Source: Burkholderiales bacterium
Lineage (GTDB): Bacteria; Pseudomonadota; Gammaproteobacteria; Burkholderiales; Burkholderiaceae_C
NCBI GenBank assembly: GCA_016000195.1
Contig: JAECRO010000007.1
Coordinates: 1 to 64,000, forward strand
Direction of reading: 5' to 3'
DNA length: 64,000 nt
Positions 31,777 through 43,682 of this stretch are shown here, one piece after another (position 1 is the stretch's first letter; every line of letters begins with the position of its first letter). Below the pieces are notes generated by a model that did not search any database, was not told where the DNA came from, and saw only the letters and a list, made by a program, of their open reading frames with translations. Both the position numbers and the translations under genes were made by a program.

Positions 31777-32115
31777 TCATTCGGAAGGGGAAAAGACCTG
31801 GTGCTTCCGGGCCGTTTGCTGCAACTGCCACGCAATCTTGCCGCAAACCAGATCACACAGTTCATACACCGACTCATCGGCAATACGGTAATAGGCGCTG
31901 GTTCCCCGGCTTTCGCGGGCCACCAGCCCGTGCTTGGTCAGCATCGACAGATGGCGCGAGATGTTGGCGGCGGTGAAGCCGCACAGCTGCGCCAGTTCGC
32001 CCACGTTGCGTTCTTGCTGCCTGAGCAGATTGAGAATCTGAAGGCGTGTCGGCTCCGACAAGGCCTGAAAGTAGGCGGCGATTTCAGTCAGCGCCTCGGG
32101 CGGCAAATTTTCCAC
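31777..32115 (-). CDS. ArsR-family repressor, candidate sulfide/redox sensor
   Basis: A 112-residue winged-helix regulator: ALSEPTRLQILNLLRQQERNVGELAQLCGFTAANISRHLSMLTKHGLVARESRG, then a C-terminal helix YELCDLVCGKIAWQ. Cysteines 45, 87 and 91 could form a disulfide or tetrasulfide bridge. Positions are broadly, not exactly, like the SqrR/BigR/YgaV group that senses persulfides. It is divergent from the efflux-sqr-rhodanese unit, whose promoter has a dyad suited to ArsR binding. GTG 32115 is the start, after GAGGAA. Confidence 0.85.
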   Translation of the reverse strand: MENLPPEALTEIAAYFQALSEPTRLQILNLLRQQERNVGELAQLCGFTAANISRHLSMLTKHGLVARESRGTSAYYRIADESVYELCDLVCGKIAWQLQQTARKHQVFSPSE

Positions 32116-32195
32116 GATGGGAATTCCTCGTCAAACGGCTTGTTCAAGCCTGTCAAAATCCGCTGCAACGCAACGGTATCGCTTCATTATCATAC

Positions 32196-32227
32196 AATTT
32201 GACTAATTAACTAAGTAGCTAAATAAT
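32196..32227 (+). promoter_or_regulatory. Promoter with ArsR-type dyad for the efflux-sqr unit
   Basis: TTGACT (32199-32204) and AATAAT (32222-32227) are 17 bases apart, a near-consensus sigma-70 promoter. The spacer lies within an imperfect dyad, TTTGACTA...TAGCTAAA. A repressor bound there would block RNA polymerase; the divergent ArsR protein is the obvious candidate. Confidence 0.6.
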
Positions 32228-32280
32228 CAACAATCAATGGCAGCCGCACCGCAGCCATGAAGCACCTGAGGAAATTACGG

Positions 32281-33336
32281 ATGTCCCCACAACGTCTTGC
32301 GGCCATTGCAGTCCTGAGCAGCCTGCTGGCCTGCGCTCCCGCCTGGGCGGCTGAAAACCGCCCGCTGGTCACGGTGGAGGTTCAGGCCTCCGGCACTGGC
32401 GCGGCCGACAGCATCAGCCTGGACGCCGTGGTGGAGGCCGTGCGCCAGACCACGCTGTCGGCCCAGGTGCCCGGCGCCATCGTCTCGCTTCGGGTCAAGG
32501 CCGGCGACAGCGTGAAGGCCGGCCAGGAGTTGCTGCGCATCGACGCCCGCTCGGCCAGCCAGAATGCGGCCGCCAGCGATGCGCAGGTGCAAGCCGCGCA
32601 GTCAGCCCTGAACGTGGCGAGCAAGGACTACGAGCGGCAAAAGCAGCTGTTCCAGAAGCAGTACATCAGCCAGTCGGCCCTCGACCGGGCGCAGGCCCAG
32701 TGGCAGGCGACGCAGGCCCAGGTCAGGGCGCTGCAGGCGCAGGCTGGCGTGGCCCGGACCCAGTCAGGTTTTTTTGTGGTCAACGCGCCCTACGCCGGGG
32801 TAGTCAGCGAAGTTCCCGTGACCTTGGGCGACATGGCCATGCCCGGCCGCGCACTGGTCACGATGCATGACCCGTCCGAGTTGCGGGTGACGGCAGCCGT
32901 GCCGCAAAGCGCGCTTGCGGGTCTGGGCGACACCCGCGCCGTGCGGTTCGAGTTGCCCGGCCTGGCCACCGGCCTGCTGCAACCTGCGCGGGTGCAGGTG
33001 CTGCCGGTGGTGGATGCCGCCACGCACACCGCCCAGGTTCGCCTTGACCTGCCCGCTGGCATCAAGGGCGTGGCGCCCGGGGCTTTTGCCCGTGTCTGGC
33101 TGCCGCTGGCCAGCGATCAGGCCACGCCCAAGGGCCAGCGCCTGTTTGTGCCGGCCCGCGCGGCGGTCCGGCGCTCGGAAATGACCGGGCTGTATGTCGT
33201 GAATCCCGAGGGGCTTGCCTTGCTGCGCCAGGTGCGGCTGGGCGGCATGAAGGGCGATCAGGTGGAAGTGCTGAGCGGCGTCAGCCCCGGCGACAAGGTG
33301 GTGCTTGACCCACAAACTGCCGCACGGGTGCGCTGA
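32281..33336 (+). CDS. RND efflux periplasmic adaptor (MFP) lipoprotein
   Basis: A membrane-fusion protein of about 351 residues linking the RND pump to the TolC channel. It begins with a signal peptide and lipobox LSSLLAC. The lipoyl/hairpin region has VVEAVRQTTLSAQVPGAIVSLRVKAGDSVKAGQELLRID and a coiled-coil segment SALNVASKDYERQKQLFQKQYISQSALDRAQAQW. A beta-barrel follows and the C-terminus is GDKVVLDPQTAARV. I prefer ATG 32281 because GAGGAA lies nine bases upstream; ATG 32257 is also in frame. First gene of the sulfide-response unit. Confidence 0.88.
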   Translation: MSPQRLAAIAVLSSLLACAPAWAAENRPLVTVEVQASGTGAADSISLDAVVEAVRQTTLSAQVPGAIVSLRVKAGDSVKAGQELLRIDARSASQNAAASDAQVQAAQSALNVASKDYERQKQLFQKQYISQSALDRAQAQWQATQAQVRALQAQAGVARTQSGFFVVNAPYAGVVSEVPVTLGDMAMPGRALVTMHDPSELRVTAAVPQSALAGLGDTRAVRFELPGLATGLLQPARVQVLPVVDAATHTAQVRLDLPAGIKGVAPGAFARVWLPLASDQATPKGQRLFVPARAAVRRSEMTGLYVVNPEGLALLRQVRLGGMKGDQVEVLSGVSPGDKVVLDPQTAARVR

Positions 33337-33337
33337 C

Positions 33338-36300
33338 ATGATCCCAAAGCAAACCATGGGCGTTTCAGGCCGCATCGCCGCCCTCTTCCAGAGCGCGCAG
33401 ATTACCCCGCTGCTGGCGCTGGTCGCGCTGCTGCTGGGCATTTTTGCGGTGCTGGTCACGCCGCGCGAGGAGGAACCGCAGATCAACGTCACCATGGCCA
33501 ATGTGCTGGTGCCGTTTCCGGGCGCCTCGGTGCGTGATGTCGAACAGATGGTGGCCACGCCGGGCGAACAGGTGCTGTCGCAGATTGCCGGCATCGAGCA
33601 TGTGATGTCGGTGTCGCGTCCCGGCATGGCGGTGCTGACGGTGCAGTTCAAGGTGGGCGTGCCGCGCACTGAGGCGCTGGTGCGGCTGCACGACACCATC
33701 CGCAGTAACGCCGACTGGCTGCCCAAGGGCCTGGGCGTGATGGAGCCCATCATCAAGCCCAAGAGCATCGACGACGTGCCCATCGTCACGCTGACGCTCT
33801 ACAGCCGGGATGCAAGCACCAGCGCCTACGACCTGGAGCGGGTGGCGCACAGCATCGAGGCCGACCTCAAGCGCGTGCACGGCACCCGCGAAGTGCAAAC
33901 CCTGGGCGGCCCTGGCCGCGCCGTGCTGGTCGAGCTGGACCCGGGGCGCATGGCCGGCTCGGGCGTGACGGTGCAGGAGCTGCGCCAGGCGCTGCAGTCG
34001 GCCAACTTGGGCCTGCCGGTGGGCGAACTGATTGCCGGCAACCAGAGCGTCGCCATCGAGGCCGGCCCTTATCTGTCGCAGGCCAGCGAGGTGGCCGACC
34101 TCATGGTCAGCGTGCGCGAAGGCCGCCCGGTGTTTTTAAAAGACGTGGCCACCGTGCGCGACGGCCCGCTGCCCGCCAGCCGCTATGTCTGGCACGGCCT
34201 GTCCGCCCAGAGCGGCGGCGGCGAATATGCGGCCGTGACGCTGGCGGTGACGAAAAAACCGGGCGAGAACGCCATCGACGTGGCGAACGCCGTCATGGCG
34301 CGGGTGGCGCAGCTGCGCAACTCCGTGATTCCCGAGGCGGTGCAAGTGGCCGAGACCCGCAACTACGGCGCCAGCGCCAACGACAAGGCGCAAAAGCTGA
34401 TCCAGAAACTGCTGCTTGCCACCGCCTCGGTGGTGGCGCTGGTGTTTCTTGCACTGGGCCGCCGTGAGGCCGCGATCGTCGGCAGCGCTGTGATGCTGAC
34501 GCTGACCGTGACCCTGTTTGCCTCGTGGGCCTGGGGTTTCACGCTCAACCGCGTGTCGCTGTTCGCGCTGATTTTTTCCATCGGCATTCTGGTCGATGAC
34601 GCCATCGTGGTGGTCGAGAACATCCACCGCCACCAGCAGCTTTTCCCTGGCAAGCGGCTGGCCGAGATCATTCCCGGCGCGGTCGATGAAGTCGGCGGCC
34701 CGACCATCCTGGCCACGCTGACGGTGATTGCCGCGCTGCTGCCGATGGCTTTCGTCAGCGGCCTGATGGGGCCATACATGAGCCCGATCCCCATCAACGC
34801 CAGCATGGGCATGCTGCTGTCGCTGGCGATTGCCTTTGTCGTCACGCCCTGGCTGGCGCGGCTGTGGATGAAGGAAAGCCACGGCGACCACGCCAGCACG
34901 GGCCAGCCCACCGGCATGGCGGACAAGATCGCGCCGCTGTTCGAGCGCGTCTTCAAGCCGCTGCTCGATGACAAGCGCGGCGGGCGCAACCGGGGACTGC
35001 TGGGGCTGGGCATTGCCGGCTTGATTGCGTTGTCGCTCGTGCTGCCGGCGACCGGGCTGGTGCTGCTGAAGATGCTGCCCTTAGACAACAAATCCGAGTT
35101 CCAGGTGATCGTCGATATGCCGGCCGGCACGCCGGTCGAGAAAACCGCCGCCGTGCTGCACGAACTTGGCGCCTACCTGGCCGGCGTGCCGGAAGTCACC
35201 GACTACCAGGCCTACGCCGGCACGGCAGCCCCGATCAACTTCAACGGACTGGTGCGCCAGTATTACCTGCGTGCCGGCGGCGAGGTCGGCGACATTCAGG
35301 TCAATCTGGTGGACAAGCACCAGCGCAGCGACCAGAGCCATGCGATTGCCACGCGCGTGCGGCCCGGCCTGCAGCAAATCGGCCTGCGTTTTGGCGCGAA
35401 TGTGAAGGTGGTCGAAGTGCCGCCCGGCCCGCCGGTGCTGTCGCCCATCGTGGCCGAAATCTACGGCCCCGACGCCGAGGGCCGCCGCGCCGTGGTCAGG
35501 GCGGTGCGCGCCGTTTTTGAGAAAACCGGCAACGTGGTCGATGTGGACGACAGCAGCATTGCCAGCGCGCCGCGCACCGTGCTGCTGGTAGACCGGCGCA
35601 AGGCCGCGCTGCTGGGCGTGCCGCAGCAGGCCATCGTCAGCACGCTGCGCGCCGGGCTGGCGGGCGAGGCCGTGACCTATCTGCACGACGGCAGCAAATA
35701 CCCGGCGCCGGCGCTGCTGCAGTTGCCCGCCGAAAGCCACGGCGACCTGGATGCGCTGCTGCAGCTCGCCGTGCGCAGCGCCTCGGGCAAGCTGGTGCCG
35801 ATTCGCGAACTGGTCACGCTCAGCGACACCGTGCGCGAGCAGCCGGTGATCCACAAGGACTTGCTGCCGGTCAACTTCGTCACCGCAGATATGGCCGGCA
35901 AGCTCGACAGCCCACTCTACGGCATGTTCCAGATGCGCAGCCGGATCAACGCCATCACGGCGCCCGACGGCGGCAAGCTGGCCGAGTATTTCATCAGCCA
36001 GCCGCTCGATGCCTGGCGCGGCTATGCGCTCAAGTGGGACGGCGAGTCGCAAATCACCTACGAAACCTTTCGCGACATGGGCGTGGCCTATGGCGTCGGC
36101 CTGATCCTGATTTACCTGCTGGTGGTGGCGCAGTTTGGCTCCTACCTGACGCCGCTGATCATCATGGCGCCCATTCCGCTGACCATCATCGGCGTGATGC
36201 CCGGCCACGCGCTGCTGCAGGCGCAGTACACCGCCACCAGCATGATCGGCATGATCGCGCTGGCCGGCATCATCGTGCGCAACTCCATCTTGCTGGTCGA

Positions 36301-36577
36301 TTTCATCAACCTGCAAACCCGCGAAGGCATGCCGTTTAGAGAGGCCATCGTGCATTCGGCCATCACCCGCGCCCAGCCCATCATGCTGACCGGGCTGGCC
36401 GCCATGCTGGGCGCCTTCTTCATCCTGGACGACCCGATTTTCAACGGGCTGGCGATCTCGCTGATCTTCGGCATTTTTGTCTCCACCGTGCTCACGCTGG
36501 TGGTGATACCGACGCTGTACTACGCGGCCTACCGCAAGAAGTTTTCGTCCCCTGTAGCCCTCACTTCCAAGGAGTAA
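33338..36577 (+). CDS. RND efflux permease
   Basis: A 1079-residue inner-membrane proton/substrate antiporter. The N-terminus has TPREEEPQINVTMANVLVPFPGAS. The first TM bundle contains RVSLFALIFSIGILVDDAIVVVENIHRH with the proton-relay Asp pair. The second has VAYGVGLILIYLLVVAQFGSYLTPLIIMAPIPLTIIG and a C-terminal LIFGIFVSTVLTLVVIPTLYYAAYRK. It belongs to the AcrB/Florfenicol-type superfamily; the substrate is not readable from sequence. Starts one base after the MFP stop. Its placement with sqr suggests export of sulfur species or a sulfide-linked stress product (inference). Confidence 0.92.
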   Translation: MIPKQTMGVSGRIAALFQSAQITPLLALVALLLGIFAVLVTPREEEPQINVTMANVLVPFPGASVRDVEQMVATPGEQVLSQIAGIEHVMSVSRPGMAVLTVQFKVGVPRTEALVRLHDTIRSNADWLPKGLGVMEPIIKPKSIDDVPIVTLTLYSRDASTSAYDLERVAHSIEADLKRVHGTREVQTLGGPGRAVLVELDPGRMAGSGVTVQELRQALQSANLGLPVGELIAGNQSVAIEAGPYLSQASEVADLMVSVREGRPVFLKDVATVRDGPLPASRYVWHGLSAQSGGGEYAAVTLAVTKKPGENAIDVANAVMARVAQLRNSVIPEAVQVAETRNYGASANDKAQKLIQKLLLATASVVALVFLALGRREAAIVGSAVMLTLTVTLFASWAWGFTLNRVSLFALIFSIGILVDDAIVVVENIHRHQQLFPGKRLAEIIPGAVDEVGGPTILATLTVIAALLPMAFVSGLMGPYMSPIPINASMGMLLSLAIAFVVTPWLARLWMKESHGDHASTGQPTGMADKIAPLFERVFKPLLDDKRGGRNRGLLGLGIAGLIALSLVLPATGLVLLKMLPLDNKSEFQVIVDMPAGTPVEKTAAVLHELGAYLAGVPEVTDYQAYAGTAAPINFNGLVRQYYLRAGGEVGDIQVNLVDKHQRSDQSHAIATRVRPGLQQIGLRFGANVKVVEVPPGPPVLSPIVAEIYGPDAEGRRAVVRAVRAVFEKTGNVVDVDDSSIASAPRTVLLVDRRKAALLGVPQQAIVSTLRAGLAGEAVTYLHDGSKYPAPALLQLPAESHGDLDALLQLAVRSASGKLVPIRELVTLSDTVREQPVIHKDLLPVNFVTADMAGKLDSPLYGMFQMRSRINAITAPDGGKLAEYFISQPLDAWRGYALKWDGESQITYETFRDMGVAYGVGLILIYLLVVAQFGSYLTPLIIMAPIPLTIIGVMPGHALLQAQYTATSMIGMIALAGIIVRNSILLVDFINLQTREGMPFREAIVHSAITRAQPIMLTGLAAMLGAFFILDDPIFNGLAISLIFGIFVSTVLTLVVIPTLYYAAYRKKFSSPVALTSKE

Positions 36578-36581
36578 AAAA

Positions 36582-36791
36582 ATGAAATCATGGCAACTCG
36601 TCCGGCTGCTGGCCGGCCTGTTCATCCTGCTGTCGCTGGCGCTGGGCATTCCGGGCAGCCCGGTGTTTGTCAGCCAATGGTGGCTGGCCTTCACTGCTTT
36701 CGTGGGTGTCAACCTGCTGCAAAGCGCCCTCACCCACTGGTGCCTGATGGAGTCCATCCTGCGCAAGCTGGGCGTGCCGCCCGGCTGCTGA
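36582..36791 (+). CDS. DUF2892 (YgaP-type inner membrane) protein
   Basis: A 69-residue protein with two helices: LVRLLAGLFILLSLALGI and WWLAFTAFVGVNLLQSALTHWCLMESILRKLGV. The WLxFxxFxGxNLxQSxxTxxCPxxxILxKLG pattern is DUF2892, the membrane part of the YgaP rhodanese. Here it is separate, but a rhodanese is encoded in the same unit (39992-40372). CPM is replaced by CLM. Confidence 0.88.
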   Translation: MKSWQLVRLLAGLFILLSLALGIPGSPVFVSQWWLAFTAFVGVNLLQSALTHWCLMESILRKLGVPPGC

Positions 36792-36804
36792 AAGAAATCC
36801 TCCC

Positions 36805-39481
<2,677 letters not shown>

Positions 39482-39519
39482 ACTTGAAACCTGATTTTTA
39501 ATCCCGAAAGAAACTACCC

Positions 39520-39966
39520 ATGAGCGAGAACTCCATCACTGTCGAGCTGATACAAAAGCAGGACTACCAGTTTGACATCCACTTCGCAGACGCCATCCCC
39601 GTGCTCACCAGCGACGAGCCGGCGCCCTTGGGTACAGGCCAGGGCCCATCGCCCGTGCAACTGCTGTGCGCCGCCGTGGGCAACTGCCTGAGCGACTCGC
39701 TGCTGTTTGCGCTGCGCAAGTTCAAGCAGGCGCCCGAACCACTGCGCTGCATCGTGCAGGCCGACGTGGGCCGCAATGCCGAGGGACGCATGCGTGTGCT
39801 CAAAATGCTGGCTACATTGCATCTGGGCGTGCCCGCCGCCCGGCTGGAACATCTCGACCGTGTGCTGGCGCAATTTGAGGCCTACTGCACCGTCACCCAA
39901 AGCATCAGCCAGAGCATTCCCGTGACACTGCAGGTGTTTGACAGCGCTGGAATACAGCTGCGATAA
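39520..39966 (+). CDS. OsmC/Ohr-family protein
   Basis: A 148-residue protein with the two catalytic cysteines of the OsmC fold: Cys56 in LLCAAVGNCLSDS and Cys123 in FEAYCTVTQSI. The family reduces organic hydroperoxides; in sulfide operons relatives may act on persulfides. It lies between sqr and rhodanese genes with short gaps, so it is probably co-transcribed. Confidence 0.85.
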   Translation: MSENSITVELIQKQDYQFDIHFADAIPVLTSDEPAPLGTGQGPSPVQLLCAAVGNCLSDSLLFALRKFKQAPEPLRCIVQADVGRNAEGRMRVLKMLATLHLGVPAARLEHLDRVLAQFEAYCTVTQSISQSIPVTLQVFDSAGIQLR

Positions 39967-39991
39967 CCCCGCCCAACCATCAGGAAACCCC

Positions 39992-40372
39992 ATGAAAACC
40001 GCCCACGACCTCGTAGCCGCCGCCAAAACCCGCGTGCAGGAAATTTCCGTTGAGGAGGCTGAATCGGCCATCCGCGATGCCGACCTGCTGCTCGATGTGC
40101 GCGAAGCCGACGAATACGCCGCCGGCCACCTGAGCGGCGCCACGCACATCCCGCGCGGCCTGCTGGAGTTCAAATTCAGCGGCACGCCCGCCCTGCAGCC
40201 GCGCGGCCTCAGGATCGTGCTGTACTGCAAGACCAGCGGCCGCGCCGCACTGTCGGCAGTCGCCCTGCATGAGATGGGCTACCTGAGCGTGCAGTCCATC
40301 GCTGGCGGCTACGACGCCTGGGCGGCGGCCGGCAAGCCGGTGGCGCATCCGCAGCCGCCCTCGTTCGAGTAG
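39992..40372 (+). CDS. Rhodanese-like sulfurtransferase
   Basis: A 126-residue single-domain rhodanese: DADLLLDVREADEYAAGHLSGATHIPRGLLEF, with the active-site loop YCKTSGRA placing the catalytic Cys at residue 79. It transfers sulfane sulfur, plausibly from the SQR product. ATG 39992 follows an AGGAAA site. Last gene of the sulfide-response unit; convergent with ylqF after 21 bases. Confidence 0.92.
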   Translation: MKTAHDLVAAAKTRVQEISVEEAESAIRDADLLLDVREADEYAAGHLSGATHIPRGLLEFKFSGTPALQPRGLRIVLYCKTSGRAALSAVALHEMGYLSVQSIAGGYDAWAAAGKPVAHPQPPSFE

Positions 40373-40393
40373 GCCCTGGCCCGCCCCGCAGCA

Positions 40394-41353
40394 TCAGGAT
40401 GCGTCGGGCCTGGGCGGGCGGGGAATCTTCTTCAGCCTGATCAGGCGGCTGGTCTCGATCTTGTCTTTTTTCAGCTGTCGCTCGGCGTCCATCAGCCGCC
40501 CGGCGGCCAGCCATTGGGCAAACTCCTCGGGCGTCTCCAGCGTGATGCGGCCCAGCGTGGCGGTGCGGAATTCGTAGATCACGATCTCGGCGGCTTTTTG
40601 CAGGTTGATGCGGCCCTTGCTGAGCACGGCGCCGCGCTTGCGGCCGATTTCTTCAAGCAACTGCTCGTCGGTGATGCCCGGCGTCAGTTCCACCTTGTAG
40701 CGCGCCGCCAGCGCTTGCGGGTAGTTCGGAATCAGGTAGTCGAGCAGTTCCAGCGCCACCTCTTCTTCTTCAAACGCATTGCGGCCAATCGCGCCGCTGG
40801 CGGCCAGGTTGTAGCCGCTCTTGGCGACGATGATGCGCGGCCACAGCATGCCGGGCGTGTCCCACAAATAAAAGCCGTCGGCCAGCACCAGCCGCTGCTC
40901 GACCTTGGTGATGCCCGCCTCGTCGCCGGTCCTGGTCGCGCGCTTGCCGGTCAGGGTGTTGATGAGCGTCGATTTGCCGACATTCGGAATGCCGCAGATC
41001 AGCACCCGCATCGGCTTGACCATGCTGCCGCGCGTGGGCGCCAGCGCGTGGCAGGCGTCGATCAATGCCTTGGCCGGCGTGCTCATGCTCGCGTCCAGGC
41101 CGATGGCGCGGGTGCCGGGCTGGCTGTTGTAATGCTCCAGCCAGAGCGCGGTGCGCGCCGGGTCGGCCAGATCCTGCTTGTTGAGCACCTTGAGCGCCGG
41201 CTTGGCGCCGGTCAGCTCGGCCAGCATCGGGTTGGCGCTGGAGCCGGGCAGGCGGGCGTCGAGCAGTTCGATCACCACATCAATTTCCTTGATGCGCTCT
41301 GCAATAGCTTTTTTGGTCAGGTGCATGTGACCGGGAAACCACTGAATGGCCAT
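40394..41353 (-). CDS. ylqF: Ribosome biogenesis GTPase YlqF/RbgA
   Basis: A 319-residue circularly permuted GTPase that matures the large ribosomal subunit. The start MAIQWFPGHMHLTKKAI is diagnostic. The order of motifs is G4 NKQDLAD first, then G1 GIPNVGKSTLIN, then G3 DTPG, as expected. The C-terminal helical domain contains GITDEQLLEEIGRKRGAV. The protein has a basic C-terminal extension. Single gene. Confidence 0.95.
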   Translation of the reverse strand: MAIQWFPGHMHLTKKAIAERIKEIDVVIELLDARLPGSSANPMLAELTGAKPALKVLNKQDLADPARTALWLEHYNSQPGTRAIGLDASMSTPAKALIDACHALAPTRGSMVKPMRVLICGIPNVGKSTLINTLTGKRATRTGDEAGITKVEQRLVLADGFYLWDTPGMLWPRIIVAKSGYNLAASGAIGRNAFEEEEVALELLDYLIPNYPQALAARYKVELTPGITDEQLLEEIGRKRGAVLSKGRINLQKAAEIVIYEFRTATLGRITLETPEEFAQWLAAGRLMDAERQLKKDKIETSRLIRLKKIPRPPRPDAS

Positions 41354-41528
41354 CGGGGTGTTTCTTTCTTGGTTGGGCAGGTGCCTGGAGGGCTGCTGGA
41401 GGGCGGCGCGGCGGCGGTGCGCTGTTCACCGCAAGCCGGTCAGCACCGAGTAGCGAATTGTCGCCTTTTCAGGCGCGTGACTGCGCAACCCCTCAAGCGC
41501 CCGCGCGCAATGAGGGAAAATCCGGCCC

Positions 41529-41798
41529 ATGCCCCTGCCCAACGCTCCCACCCGCCGCCCCAACAACGCCAACACCCGCCAGGCCGACAAAAAAACCAAC
41601 AGCGACCTGCTGATCAAGGGCATCTTGTGCGTCCTGATTGGCCTGGGCGTGCTGGTCTCGCCCTACTTCATCAACTCGCCCGGCATGCAGGGCATCGTCG
41701 CCAAGGCTTCGCTGGCCGGCTGGTTTGCGCTGGTGCCGGGCTGTGCCTTCATCGGGCTGTATGTCAGGCGGCGCATGACGGCCGCCACCAAACCCTGA
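41529..41798 (+). CDS. Small two-helix membrane protein
   Basis: An 89-residue protein. The N-terminal 27 residues are polar (PTRRPNNANTRQADKKTNSD). Two hydrophobic helices are LLIKGILCVLIGLGVLVSPYFI and IVAKASLAGWFALVPGCAFIGLYVRRR. Unknown function. The next small gene follows after nine bases. Confidence 0.7.
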   Translation: MPLPNAPTRRPNNANTRQADKKTNSDLLIKGILCVLIGLGVLVSPYFINSPGMQGIVAKASLAGWFALVPGCAFIGLYVRRRMTAATKP

Positions 41799-41807
41799 GC
41801 CGCCGCC

Positions 41808-42038
41808 ATGCCGAACCCGTTTGTGGCCGACCTCTGCGCGCCCGCCAGCCGGGAGGCATGGCAGCGGCTCTTCACCGCCCTGCAGCAGCGCGCCCTGGAC
41901 GCCGGCATGACCCTGCGCCAGCCCCCGCCAGAACCCACGACGTGTTGCGGGCGCGGCTGCAATGGCTGCGTGTGGGAAGGTTTCTACAGCGCTGCGGCTT
42001 ATTGGCGCGACGAGGCTGAGCTTCGGCTGCTGGAGTAA
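41808..42038 (+). CDS. Oxidoreductase-like domain protein (Cys-rich, PF09791 type)
   Basis: A 76-residue protein with PPPEPTTCCGRGCNGCVWEGFYSAAAYWRDE, the cysteine motif PxxPxxCCxxGCxxCVW of the oxidoreductase-like N-terminal domain family. The four cysteines could bind a metal or Fe-S cluster. Function is unknown. Confidence 0.85.
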   Translation: MPNPFVADLCAPASREAWQRLFTALQQRALDAGMTLRQPPPEPTTCCGRGCNGCVWEGFYSAAAYWRDEAELRLLE

Positions 42039-42123
42039 AGTACGAAATAGTTCACCGCATGCTTATCCGGTTGACCGTTGCACTTTGAATCGTTATTTTC
42101 ATCATTCATCAAAAAGGTATGCC

Positions 42124-42561
42124 ATGTCTGAACCCACCAAACCCAACTCCACGGCCAAGGAAAGGCTGATCGCCGACATGAAGCAAATGATTGCCGATGC
42201 CGATGCGCTGTTGCAGGCCACCAGCGATCAAGCCGGCGAGAAGGTGGCAGGCTTGCGCAGCCGCCTGCAGGAACACCTCAAGGCGGCCCCGGACCGGCTT
42301 GCCGAGTTCGAGGCCAAGATGAGCGAAAAAACCACGGAAACCCTCCGTGAAGTGCTGCAAAAAACCTCGGAAGCCGCCAGCCAGGCGGCGGTATCCGCCA
42401 GGGAAACGGCGCAAAAAGCCGAGGAATCGGTCAAGAAGGCGACCGAATCCGGCAAAGAGACGGCGCAAAAAGCGGCCGAAGCGACCCGGGATGCCGCCAA
42501 CAAGGCGCTCGATGCCATCACGGAAATGGCTCGCAAGGCCAAGGACGCCATCAACCGGTAA
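42124..42561 (+). CDS. DUF883-like / Lys-Ala-Glu-rich helical protein
   Basis: A 145-residue protein. Residues 11-60 (AKERLIADMKQMIADADALLQATSDQAGEKVAGLRSRLQEHL) resemble the N-terminal half of DUF883 (ElaB/YqjD). The second half is a chain of 11-residue helical units such as ETAQKAEESVKKATESGKET, like LEA/phasin proteins. It lacks the C-terminal membrane helix of ElaB. Probably a stress-related amphipathic protein. Confidence 0.72.
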   Translation: MSEPTKPNSTAKERLIADMKQMIADADALLQATSDQAGEKVAGLRSRLQEHLKAAPDRLAEFEAKMSEKTTETLREVLQKTSEAASQAAVSARETAQKAEESVKKATESGKETAQKAAEATRDAANKALDAITEMARKAKDAINR

Positions 42562-42760
42562 GCCTTGGCGCGCACGGCCCGGCGGCATGCAGGAGGGAAC
42601 AGGGGGCCGCGTGAAAACTGGCTACCCTGGGCCATTGCAGGGTGCGGCGCGGGTGACGCCGGCCCTGGATGCGGCCCTGCATGGAACAAAATATGCAACG
42701 CAAGCGGCCTGGTGAATGCCCGGCAGACTCCAGCATTCTTCCATGAGGGGAAAAATTGCA

Positions 42761-43588
42761 ATGCACACTGATCAAAGCGCAGTTGATTTGCGCTGGCATC
42801 TTGAAGACCTGGATTTCTCGTCCATCGACAGCGCACGCGTGCGGGGACGCGACGACATCTTCCTTCTGGTGTGCAGCGCCTCGTTCGTCGAAAGCGGCTC
42901 AAAAACCTACGCCCAGACGCTGGTGGACTATTTCGCCGGCGATACCGAGGTCGGCGAATGGCTGAGCCAGCACTGGCAAGCCGAGGAACTGCAGCACGGC
43001 CGCGCACTGAAAGCCTATGTGCTGCAGGTGTGGCCCGAGTTTGACTGGGACGGCGCTTATGCCGATTTTTTTGCCGAATACGCCAAGCTATGCACCAGCG
43101 AGGAGCTGGAACCCACGCGGGGCCAGGAAATGGTGGCGCGCTGCGTCGTCGAGATGGGCACCACCACCTATTACCAGGCGCTCAATGCCGTGTGCGACGA
43201 GCCCGTGCTGCGCGACCTTACCTGGCGCATCCGCACCGACGAGGTGCAGCATTACAGGCATTTCCACCGCTACTTTCTCAGGTACCAGCAGCAGGAAAAG
43301 CTGCACCGGCCCCATGTGCTGGCCGCGCTCTGGCGCCGCGTGCTGGAGCTGCGCCAGAGCGACGCCGACATCGCGCTGCGGCATGCCGCCGCCTGGCGCT
43401 TTCGCGGGCGCGAGCAAGCGCCGCCCTACGACGCCATCCGCAAGCAGGTGTATCAGCTGATGAGCGCGCAGTACCCGATGGAGATGGCCGTGCGCATGGC
43501 GCTCAAGCCCCTGCAGCTCAGCGCCTGGCTGCAGCGCTGGGTAGAGCGCCCGATGGCTGCGGTGGCACGATGGGCCTTGCTGCGTTGA
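42761..43588 (+). CDS. Ferritin-like di-iron protein
   Basis: A 275-residue helical protein with two metal-binding pairs: HWQAEELQHGRAL and RIRTDEVQHYRHFH, both E/D-E-xx-H. Additional Glu residues in SASFVESGSKTY and VVEMGTTTYY complete a di-iron site like that of acyl-ACP desaturases and ferritin-like oxidases. The C-terminus is basic and amphipathic. Substrate unknown. ATG 42761 chosen by the clean N-terminus MHTDQSAVDLRWHLEDLD. Confidence 0.78.
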   Translation: MHTDQSAVDLRWHLEDLDFSSIDSARVRGRDDIFLLVCSASFVESGSKTYAQTLVDYFAGDTEVGEWLSQHWQAEELQHGRALKAYVLQVWPEFDWDGAYADFFAEYAKLCTSEELEPTRGQEMVARCVVEMGTTTYYQALNAVCDEPVLRDLTWRIRTDEVQHYRHFHRYFLRYQQQEKLHRPHVLAALWRRVLELRQSDADIALRHAAAWRFRGREQAPPYDAIRKQVYQLMSAQYPMEMAVRMALKPLQLSAWLQRWVERPMAAVARWALLR

Positions 43589-43682
43589 CCAGCGGCCCTT
43601 TCAATCAAATCAAAACAATTCGAACCAATAGCATGCACAACGAAACCGGCCAGCCCGCCCATTCCCCGGGCGGAAAAGATTG

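Noticed and set aside
35081-36766. 561-codon minus-strand frame opposite the RND permease
   Set aside because: Antisense shadow rich in His/Gln/Asp; the permease has all family motifs.
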